Shown here piece by piece: positions 1-5,040 of a stretch of DNA of 6,152 nt. The notes under the pieces are model-generated. The model was given only the letters and a program-made list of their open reading frames with translations. It searched no databases and was not told the DNA's origin. Numbering within the stretch: the first letter of the stretch is position 1; the number at the start of each line of letters is the position of its first letter. A program made the position numbers and the translations under genes. The stretch comes from Bifidobacteriaceae bacterium (GTDB taxonomy: Bacteria > Actinomycetota > Actinomycetes > Actinomycetales > WQXJ01), in contig JAIRXV010000068.1 of assembly GCA_031268115.1 (NCBI GenBank), forward strand, positions 1-6,152. The letters run 5' to 3'.

Positions 1-137
1 GCCCACCCCAACCACTCTCGCCCACCACCCATGCCGCCCAGTCCCCCAACCACCAACCCACCAACGCCGATGCCAGCCCACCCCAACCACTCTCGCCCAC
101 CACCCATGCCGCCCAGTCCCCATACCACCAACCCACC
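1..137 (+). repeat. 75-bp in-frame tandem repeat encoding a Pro-rich linker
   Basis: Bases 1-62 recur at 76-137 with two mismatches (47/122 and 48/123), a period of 75 bp or exactly 25 codons. The array is cut by the left edge, so there may be more copies. In the helicase frame the unit reads SPPQPLSPTTHAAQSP followed by a variable NHQPTNADA or YHQPTGPS. The + strand here is strongly C-rich and G-poor, unlike the rest of the gene. Because the period is a multiple of three, gain or loss of a copy keeps the helicase in frame. The repeat lies just before lobe 2, so it probably lengthens the flexible linker between the two RecA lobes. Confidence 0.9.
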
Positions 138-1724
138 GGGCCTAGCGGATCGCCGGACCGCGGCGAGGCGACCGCGAGCGGGATCAGCCCCGCGACCGGC
201 GATCCTGCTTCTGCGGGACACGCCGACCCCGAACCGCGGGATGCTTCCGTGGGCCGACCCTTGAGGCGGTCCGCTCAGGCCGAGGCATCGGAGTTGCTTG
301 CGGAACTGACCGGAGCGGGCGCCCAGACTCTGGTGTTTGTGCGTTCGCGGTTCGCGGCCGAATCGGTGGCCGATGGCGCACGCATGGGACTCAACCCGCA
401 CCTTGCCGGGCGGATTGCCTCCTATCGGGGAGGGTACCTGCCGGAGGAGCGGCGCGATCTGGAGGAGCGGTTGCGTTCTGGGTCCCTGGCGGGTCTGGTC
501 GCGACCACGGCCCTCGAACTTGGCATCGACGTCCCGAGCCTCGATGCGGTGGTCATTGCGGGGTGGCCAGGCACTCGGGCGTCCCTGTGGCAACAGATTG
601 GGCGGGCGGGCCGTGGCGGAGGCGATGGGCTGGCGATTTGGGTGGCCGGCAACAACCCTCTCGACAGCTTCATCGTGGACCATCCGGAGGCCGTTTTCGG
701 CGCCCCGCTTGAGGCGACGGTTTTCGATCCGCAGAACCCGCACGTCCTCGCTCCTCACCTGTGTGCTGCCGCTGCGGAACTCCCGTTGACCGAGCCCGAT
801 GACGCTCTGTTCGGGCCGCAGATGTCCGGCATCGTCGAGCAGTTGAGCGCGGCCGGCGTGCTCCGGCGGCGAGCCACTGGCTGGTATTGGCGACCGGCCG
901 AAGCTGCCACGTCACTGACCGACTTGCGCGGCGATCGCGGGCCAACGGTCCAGATTGTCGAGGAACCGACAGGCCGGCTCCTCGGCACCGTCGATGCCGA
1001 ACGAGCCGAAGGGACAGTCCACGGTGGAGCGGTCTATCTCCATCAGGGGGCATCTTTTGTGGTCACGGAACTCGATCTGGAAGGGGGTGTCGCGTTGGTC
1101 CGCGCAGATCGGCCCGCCTACCGGACTCAAGCCAATTCGCAGACCACGGTGGCGATCGTCGCCGAGCAGCGAACAGACCCCGGTACGGGTCTGGCCTGGC
1201 ATTTCGGTGAAGTCGAGGTCCGCACCCAGGTGACGTCCTATAACCGGCTTCGCGCTGGCAGTAGCGACCGGATCGATTCGATCCCGCTCGACCTGCCGGA
1301 ACACGCCATGCGAACCGCCGCCTGCTGGCTGACCATAGAATCGCCCATCCTGGAACAGGCCGAGATCGCGCCCGCCGAACTGCCAGGCGCGCTCCACGCG
1401 GCGGAGCACGCTGCAATCGGGTTGCTGCCACTGCTGGCCACATGCGACCGATGGGACTTGGGCGGCCTTTCAGCCGCATCGCACGCCGATGCGAGTGGCC
1501 CAGTGATCTTCATCTTCGATGCGATGCCCGGTGGGGCTGGGTTTGCCGAGCGTGCCTTCGCGGCCCACGATGCCCTGATCGGCGCAGTCCGCGACCTGCT
1601 GGCCCAGTGCCCGTGCGTGGACGGGTGTCCTTCCTGTGTGCAGTCCCCGAAGTGCGGCAACGCCAACCAACTGCTGGACAAGGCCGCCGCGCACCGCTTG
1701 GTCGCGGCCGTCGCTGGGCCGTAG
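1..1724 (+). CDS. DECH-box superfamily 2 helicase, C-terminal part (5' end outside window)
   Basis: This is an ATP-dependent nucleic-acid helicase of the actinobacterial 'helicase/secretion neighbourhood' family (Rv3649-like, related to MrfA/YprA repair helicases). The frame is open from base 3 to the TAG at 1722-1724, giving about 573 residues; full-length relatives are usually 750-800, so lobe 1 with the Walker and DECH motifs lies off the left edge. Visible here are a Pro-rich repeat linker (residues 1 to about 45), the family-typical start of lobe 2 (RRSAQAEASELLAEL, near base 270), TLVFVRSR (327-350), VATTALELGID and the arginine-finger motif QQIGRAGRGG (591-620). Near the C-terminus, after FDAMPGGAGFAERAF, a cysteine cluster C-x-C-x3-C-x2-C-x6-C (1608-1655) matches the DUF1998/MrfA-type metal-binding region. 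A GTG at 249 is an in-frame codon, not a likely start, because the frame continues leftward without a stop. The gene converges on the Tad operon. Its role in DNA repair is inferred from relatives. Confidence 0.93.
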   Translation, partial: PPQPLSPTTHAAQSPNHQPTNADASPPQPLSPTTHAAQSPYHQPTGPSGSPDRGEATASGISPATGDPASAGHADPEPRDASVGRPLRRSAQAEASELLAELTGAGAQTLVFVRSRFAAESVADGARMGLNPHLAGRIASYRGGYLPEERRDLEERLRSGSLAGLVATTALELGIDVPSLDAVVIAGWPGTRASLWQQIGRAGRGGGDGLAIWVAGNNPLDSFIVDHPEAVFGAPLEATVFDPQNPHVLAPHLCAAAAELPLTEPDDALFGPQMSGIVEQLSAAGVLRRRATGWYWRPAEAATSLTDLRGDRGPTVQIVEEPTGRLLGTVDAERAEGTVHGGAVYLHQGASFVVTELDLEGGVALVRADRPAYRTQANSQTTVAIVAEQRTDPGTGLAWHFGEVEVRTQVTSYNRLRAGSSDRIDSIPLDLPEHAMRTAACWLTIESPILEQAEIAPAELPGALHAAEHAAIGLLPLLATCDRWDLGGLSAASHADASGPVIFIFDAMPGGAGFAERAFAAHDALIGAVRDLLAQCPCVDGCPSCVQSPKCGNANQLLDKAAAHRLVAAVAGP

Positions 1725-1802
1725 TGGCTACTCAACGCTTCGAGATTCCCTGGCATGGCGGACTGGTCATCGTCCCGCCAAGACCGGTTGTCCACTGGCC
1801 CC

Positions 1803-2177
1803 TCAGGGGGACGCCCCCGCTACCGCTCGGGCGACCGCCCGCGCGACCGGCGATCCACGCACCGCACGCGACACTTCGTGTGCAACCACAACCTCACAGC
1901 GCTCGGCCCCTGGAACGCAGCTCAAGAGTTCGGCACCGTTCGCCTGGACCACTGAACCGGCTGCCGCGCAGGCCGCTTCGGGGCCGAGCCCATCGAGCAG
2001 TGCCTGAGCGCCTGCGATGGCCCCAAGATCGGCCGCACTTTGCGCACGCGACCCCGCAAGAACCGCTGCTCCCACCAAGAGACAAGCGACTATGGCAACG
2101 ACGATGGCACCCGCCAAACCCAGCATGAGTACTGTGCCCGCGCCTTTGTCCCTCGATGCCAACAGCGGCTGCGTCAC
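1803..2177 (-). CDS. TadE/G-like minor pilin-like protein
   Basis: This is a 124-residue membrane-anchored protein of the 'helicase/secretion neighbourhood TadE-like' family (Rv3654c-like), the last gene of the Tad operon. It has a short N-terminus, then DKGAGTVL, one transmembrane segment (about residues 17-41) and the typical SRAQSAADLGAIAGAQALL stretch (about 43-61), followed by a small exported domain with three cysteines (70, 87, 94). The motif after Gly12 has Leu at +5 in place of the Glu of true Flp/TadE pilins, which is usual for this subgroup. I chose the GTG at 2177-2175, which overlaps the stop of the upstream gene as GTGA. A GTG eight codons further upstream (2201) is also possible and gives 132 residues. 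The Ala/Arg-rich C-terminus ends 78 bp from the convergent helicase stop. It is presumably a minor pseudopilin or assembly factor; its exact role is not known. Confidence 0.85.
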   Translation of the reverse strand: MTQPLLASRDKGAGTVLMLGLAGAIVVAIVACLLVGAAVLAGSRAQSAADLGAIAGAQALLDGLGPEAACAAAGSVVQANGAELLSCVPGAERCEVVVAHEVSRAVRGSPVARAVARAVAGASP

Positions 2178-2560
2178 GGGCAACCCCGTCCCGGTTCGCA
2201 CTGGGCGCGGGCCGATGCCGTGACCATCCTGCGGCCGCCCGACAGCCCAAGCGCGGGCAGCCGCACTGGGAGTTGGACAGTAACCCTGACCATCCCCGCA
2301 GTCCGTTCGACGGTGGCTCCGGCATCGCCCCCGGCCACCCGTTCAACAACGGCGACGATGGCGGCATCCGCGGATCCGAGTGCGGCCTCGCGGGCCCCTG
2401 CCCGCGCGGCATCGGCGCAACGCAACTGCGTCACCACCGCGACTCCCACGGCAAGGAGCACTGCGAGAAGGGCGGCAAGCGCCGGCAAGGCGATGGCGAC
2501 CTCGACTGTTGTCGTACCGCCATCGTCCCTCGTGCCGCGAGTCATGCGGGGCCGTTTCAC
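2174..2560 (-). CDS. tadE: TadE-like minor pilin
   Basis: This is a 128-residue TadE-family pseudopilin (Rv3655c-like), expected to be inserted in the membrane and processed by a prepilin peptidase that is not in this window. After a basic, charged leader (residues 1-15, ending DDGG) comes TTTVEVAIALPALAALL. Cleavage after Gly15 would place Glu20 at +5, as in type IV pilin-like signals. The hydrophobic helix spans about residues 20-44, followed by the TadE-typical LRCADAARAGAREAALG. The remainder is a small exported domain with Cys121 and Cys127. The GTG start at 2560-2558 overlaps the stop of the pilin gene as GTGA and has no convincing Shine-Dalgarno site at normal spacing, so translational coupling is likely. 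An in-frame ATG at 2545 would shorten the leader by five residues. Confidence 0.88.
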   Translation of the reverse strand: MKRPRMTRGTRDDGGTTTVEVAIALPALAALLAVLLAVGVAVVTQLRCADAARAGAREAALGSADAAIVAVVERVAGGDAGATVERTAGMVRVTVQLPVRLPALGLSGGRRMVTASARAQCEPGRGCP

Positions 2561-2784
2561 AAGGAGAGGGCGCCTTCAATGATGTTGGTCAGCCATGTGC
2601 GTGCGGTGTCGCTGGTCAACAGGGTGACCAGAAGGCCGGCGAACCCGGCGGCAGCGACTATGGCGATGGCGTACTCGGCGGTGGCGGCGCCAACATCCTC
2701 CTGCCACGGCGAACGGCGTTCAAAGGGTCGGGCGCAAGCATCCAATGCTGTGCGGTAGAAGCGGGAGATTCGGTGAAGAGCCAT
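2557..2784 (-). CDS. Flp-type pilin, DUF4244 family
   Basis: This is a 75-residue small prepilin of the DUF4244 family (Rv3656c-like), the likely structural pilin of the Tad system. It has an unusually long leader of 32 residues that is rich in Arg and ends QEDVG. The processing motif follows: Gly32, then AATAEYAI, with Glu37 at +5 and Tyr38 at +6, the canonical Flp G/xxxxEY pattern. A hydrophobic helix (about residues 38-57) and the short tail LTNIIEGALSL complete a predicted mature pilin of about 43 residues. The ATG start has the only strong Shine-Dalgarno sequence I see in the - strand gene set, and a 235-bp spacer separates it from the preceding gene. Both fit separate or stronger expression of the pilin. 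No prepilin peptidase gene is present here, so cleavage must rely on an enzyme encoded elsewhere. Confidence 0.88.
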   Translation of the reverse strand: MALHRISRFYRTALDACARPFERRSPWQEDVGAATAEYAIAIVAAAGFAGLLVTLLTSDTARTWLTNIIEGALSL

Positions 2785-2792
2785 GGTAGGCG

Positions 2793-2800
2793 TCCTTTCT
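2793..2800 (-). promoter_or_regulatory. Strong Shine-Dalgarno site of the pilin gene
   Basis: On the - strand AGAAAGGA lies 8 nt before the ATG of the DUF4244 pilin gene. It supports the chosen start. The downstream tadE and TadE/G genes instead begin inside the preceding stop codon with no clear site of their own. Confidence 0.75.
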
Positions 2801-2814
2801 GTCGGTTGTTTCTA

Positions 2815-2834
2815 CCCTGTCAGGGCGGGCCCGC
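2815..2834. promoter_or_regulatory. Two abutting palindromes in the pilin gene leader
   Basis: CCCTGTCAGGG (2815-2825, 5-bp arms around one base) abuts GCGGGCCCGC (2825-2834, perfect 10-bp palindrome), sharing base 2825. They lie 31-50 bp upstream of the pilin ATG. They could be an operator or an mRNA leader hairpin (CCCT-GAC-AGGG on the - strand). No T-run follows, so they are not a standard terminator. The function is inferred from position only. Confidence 0.3.
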
Positions 2835-2860
2835 ACCGCGCTCGGCCACGACCTTCGGAC

Positions 2861-2869
2861 TGTGGATAA
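2861..2869 (-). promoter_or_regulatory. Exact DnaA-box 9-mer upstream of the pilin gene
   Basis: The - strand reads TTATCCACA, identical to the classical high-affinity DnaA box, 77-85 bp before the pilin start. It stands alone: the nearest similar site is TTGTCCACT at 1788-1796, one base off the TTGTCCACA form. A single box suggests a transcriptional DnaA site, or chance, rather than an origin. Confidence 0.35.
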
Positions 2870-2903
2870 CCGTGCTTGCGGCGCACCCCGGGGGCGCCTG
2901 GCC

Positions 2904-3035
2904 GCTTCGGCCCGCCTCCCAAACGGGCGCAGCCCACGGCAGCTGCCCACCCACGGCGGCAATCGCCCGGATCTCGGCCCGGCTCGCTTCGGCCCGCCTC
3001 CCAGACGGCAGCCGTCCACCTACAGCGGCCCAATC
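2904..3035 (-). repeat. Imperfect direct duplication spanning the fusion-gene 3' end and spacer
   Basis: A 23-bp core at 2904-2926 recurs at 2986-3008 with one mismatch (82 bp apart). The similarity continues past the core with small gaps, roughly to 2964 in one copy and 3035 in the other. The second copy therefore reaches into the last codons (LIGPL-stop) of the upstream F-domain gene. The simplest reading is that the 3' end of that gene plus its downstream flank was duplicated and has since diverged. The shared core on the - strand contains TGGGAGGCGGGCCGAAGC. The 235-bp spacer 2785-3019 holds no gene that I can support. Confidence 0.6.
3004..3016 (-). terminator. Possible short hairpin just after the TadB-TadC gene
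   Basis: GACGGC-T-GCCGTC on the - strand is a near-perfect dyad 3 nt after the TAG stop. In RNA it would form a 5-bp stem with a 3-nt loop, extendable by G-U pairs. There is no T-run, so intrinsic termination is uncertain. It could act as an mRNA 3' stabiliser or attenuate read-through into the pilin gene. Confidence 0.22.
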
Positions 3036-4027
3036 AGTCCCCCGGCCAACGAAACCACCACCGGAACCAGACCCACACAAACGAATGCGGGCAGGTAGCA
3101 AAGACCCAAAGGCAGCATGAGGGTTACCCCGAGGCGGGCCGCGGCAACGGCGCCATCCCGCTTGGCACGCCGCCGCCATCGCGCAATCATGCCCTTGAGC
3201 AGCGGCGTTGCGGCTACGCCGCTGTCCCAGGCCAGGGTCAACGCACGTCGGCAGGCGGCCAACAGCTCCTCGTCCCTGCCCCCAGCGGATCTTGGGCGCC
3301 GCCTAACGCCGCCAGCGCTGCTTGGGGCCACGTCCGGACCGCCACGGTCCGCCCAGGCCTGATCCCAGGGCTGGCCAAACATCAGCTGCCGCCCAACCAC
3401 CGCGAAGCATCGTTCCACGGGTCCGTCGCCGAACTGCCCGGCGGCCACGAGCGCCGCTGGCAGAGTCAGGCCAGCATCGAGGGCGGCGGCGAGCAGATGC
3501 ACGGCAACGAGCGGACCGGCATCGTCCCTGGCAGCACCCGCAAGCAGTCGCCTAGTCCACGCCCACCCCAGCGCCATGAGAATCGCCCCAGTCAACGCGG
3601 CGCCACCTGCCACACCACCGCGTGCGATCGCCTGCAACGGTTGGGCGCCGATGGCGGTCCCCAGCACCAGGCCCAGCACCGGCAGCCACGCCAGCACCCG
3701 GGCTGTGGCACGCGGTCCGGCCAGGGCGGCGTCACGGGCATCCGACAGTTCCTGGGCGTCGGCCAAGGATGCCCCGAATGCGTCGAGCAGATCGGCCCGC
3801 GATGCCCCTGCCTCCCGCGCCAGCTGCTCCACGGCCGCCAACGCCGGACCGAGCTCTTCGCCTGCCTCGCTCAGCGCTGCGGGGAGTTCCGCTGACGGCG
3901 GCAGCGGCCCGGTCACCGGCTCCCACGCGAGGACACCGTCAATCCCTGCCCTGGCCAGCGCCGCCACTTCATCGATGGCCTCGCCCATGCGCTCTGTTCG
4001 GGTCTGATCCTTCCGCACCGATTTCAC
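3020..4027 (-). CDS. Fused TadB-TadC type II secretion F-domain membrane protein
   Basis: This is a 335-residue inner-membrane platform protein of the Tad/Flp system that appears to combine two normally separate genes (Rv3658c-like tadB and Rv3657c-like tadC). The N-terminal half is TadB-like: a soluble F-type helical domain (about residues 15-105, ending RDAALAGPRATAR), then two membrane segments (about 109-128 and 137-158). With only a short basic linker, a TadC-like half follows: soluble helices from VAVHLLAAALDAGLTLPAAL (about 174-193) to LAWDSGVAATPLLKG (265-279), then the hallmark LPLGLCYLPAFVCVGLVPVV (305-324) in a C-terminal hairpin. The N-terminal membrane segments usual in separate TadB and TadC are absent. 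I chose the GTG at 4027-4025, which overlaps the tadA stop as GTGA. The same frame is open upstream inside tadA, but that part is Arg/Pro/Gly-rich shadow sequence. An ATG at 3988 is an alternative start. It should bind TadA on the cytoplasmic side. Confidence 0.85.
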   Translation of the reverse strand: MKSVRKDQTRTERMGEAIDEVAALARAGIDGVLAWEPVTGPLPPSAELPAALSEAGEELGPALAAVEQLAREAGASRADLLDAFGASLADAQELSDARDAALAGPRATARVLAWLPVLGLVLGTAIGAQPLQAIARGGVAGGAALTGAILMALGWAWTRRLLAGAARDDAGPLVAVHLLAAALDAGLTLPAALVAAGQFGDGPVERCFAVVGRQLMFGQPWDQAWADRGGPDVAPSSAGGVRRRPRSAGGRDEELLAACRRALTLAWDSGVAATPLLKGMIARWRRRAKRDGAVAAARLGVTLMLPLGLCYLPAFVCVGLVPVVVSLAGGLIGPL

Positions 4028-5040
4028 CACCCGCAGCGTTCGGCCAGGTCCCCCCAGCCGGGCCCCTTTTCGGTGGCACTTGAGCGGACGATGACGGCCG
4101 GCACCGTTGTCACCGACTGCCCACTTGAGCGGATGGCTGCGATCTGGGTGACTTCGCGCCGCCCGGTGGTTCGATCTCGACGCAAGTGGATCACCGCCGA
4201 CAGCGCGGCCGCCACTTGAGCGGCAACGGCCTGCGGGTTCATCCCCGCGAGCGCACCTAGAGCGGAAAGCCGGGCGGGCACGTCGCGGGCCGTGTTGGCG
4301 TGAAGTGTGGCGCAACTGCCCTCGTGACCGGTGTTGAGGGCGGTGAGGACGTCTCTAACTTCAGCGCCCCGGCATTCACCGAGCACGATCCGGTCTGGGC
4401 GCATGCGAACGGCCTGCCTGACAAGTTGGGCCAGCGTGAACTCGCCGCGGCCTTCGCTGTTTGCTGTGCGCGCCTCCAACCGAATTAGGTGACGGTGATC
4501 CGCTGAGATCTCGGCGGCTTCTTCGATCAGCAAGATGCGCTCCGTCGGCGGGACCAGTCCAAGCAGCGCTGAGAGCAGTGTGGTCTTGCCCGTGCCCGTC
4601 GCCCCGCAGATCAAGAAATTGACCCGCTCAGCGACGAGCTGGCGCATCAGGTCGGCGCACGCGGTCGGCATCGTCCCTCGGTCGGTCAGTTCGGCCAGCG
4701 TGAAGGAGTCGCGCCGAGCGATACGCAAGGAAATGAGCGGTCCGTCTGGCGCGACAGGGGGAAGAATCGCGTGCATTCGCAGCCCGCCGGGCAGGGGAAC
4801 GTCGGCGGCGGGGCAGGCGTCGTCGAGGCGTTTGCCGCCAACGCTGGCAAGTTGGCAGGCAAGACGGCGGATCTCTTGGGCGGATCCCACTGCGATGGCC
4901 GTCGCTCGCAACCCGTCCGGTCCGTCCACCCAAACCCCGTGCGGCCCATTGACTAGGACATCTGTTACTTCGGGATTCTCCAGTAGCGCCATCAGCGGCG
5001 CCGCGGCCGCGACCTGGACGCCTACCACTCCGCGTCCCAT
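4024..5040 (-). CDS. tadA: TadA-family secretion/pilus-assembly ATPase
   Basis: This is a 338-residue hexameric type II/IV secretion ATPase (CpaF/TadA type, 'helicase/secretion neighbourhood ATPase', Rv3659c-like) that powers pilin assembly from the cytoplasmic face. The N-terminal domain carries the typical LMALLENPEVTDVLVNGP (16-33). The Walker A motif is GATGTGKT at residues 146-153, the acidic box LLIEEAAEI is near 170-178, the Walker B motif RIVLGE is at 217-222, and the His box HEGSCATLHAN is at 239-249. All expected catalytic motifs are present, and the length is close to the family norm, so the gene looks functional. The ATG at 5040 overlaps the upstream Ssd gene by 19 bp; a GTG at 5028 is an alternative. 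The stop overlaps the next gene as GTGA, so tadA and the F-domain gene are probably translationally coupled. Confidence 0.95.
   Translation of the reverse strand: MGRGVVGVQVAAAAPLMALLENPEVTDVLVNGPHGVWVDGPDGLRATAIAVGSAQEIRRLACQLASVGGKRLDDACPAADVPLPGGLRMHAILPPVAPDGPLISLRIARRDSFTLAELTDRGTMPTACADLMRQLVAERVNFLICGATGTGKTTLLSALLGLVPPTERILLIEEAAEISADHRHLIRLEARTANSEGRGEFTLAQLVRQAVRMRPDRIVLGECRGAEVRDVLTALNTGHEGSCATLHANTARDVPARLSALGALAGMNPQAVAAQVAAALSAVIHLRRDRTTGRREVTQIAAIRSSGQSVTTVPAVIVRSSATEKGPGWGDLAERCGW
4077..4223. repeat. Three exact copies of an 11-mer within the 3' part of tadA
   Basis: CACTTGAGCGG occurs at 4077-4087, 4122-4132 and 4213-4223 on the + strand (spacings 45 and 91 bp), and I see it nowhere else in the window. 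In tadA the first two copies encode RSS, whereas the third is read in a different frame (AAQVA). Shared codon choice alone therefore does not explain all three. The function is unknown and chance is possible. Confidence 0.5.

Noticed and set aside
1..137. CRISPR array or origin iterons in the left-edge repeat
   Set aside because: The repeat is contiguous with a 75-bp period, has no spacer structure, keeps the helicase frame and has a protein-like 25-codon unit. It is a coding minisatellite.
249..251. GTG as the start of the helicase gene
   Set aside because: The frame is open leftward to base 3 with no stop, and the protein from 249 would lack the whole first RecA lobe. The gene is better read as cut by the window edge.
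1756..1788. Terminator between the convergent genes
   Set aside because: Two mutually exclusive weak hairpins can be drawn (TGGCGG/CCGCCA at 1756-1780 and ACTGGTC/GACCGGT at 1762-1788), each with a 13-nt loop and no T-run on either strand. This is too weak to call.
2040..2758. Long + strand open frames opposite the pilin and TadE genes
   Set aside because: They are Ala/Arg/Pro/Ser-rich shadow frames typical of GC-rich DNA, with no recognisable domains, and lie opposite well-supported genes.
2785..2816. GGTAG/CTACC pairing that could hide the pilin Shine-Dalgarno site
   Set aside because: Only a 5-bp stem with a 22-nt loop, which is expected by chance. It is not enough to propose a riboswitch or thermosensor.
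2820..3179. Open frames reading GRRAEA or LGGGPKR across the pilin spacer
   Set aside because: They are translations of the duplicated DNA core on several frames, with no start signal or homology I recognise. They reflect the repeat, not a gene.
4028..4315. N-terminal extension of the TadB-TadC gene inside tadA
   Set aside because: The added residues are Arg/Pro/Gly-rich, lack membrane segments and overlap the conserved His-box-to-C-terminus part of tadA. The GTG at 4027 gives the usual 4-bp overlap.
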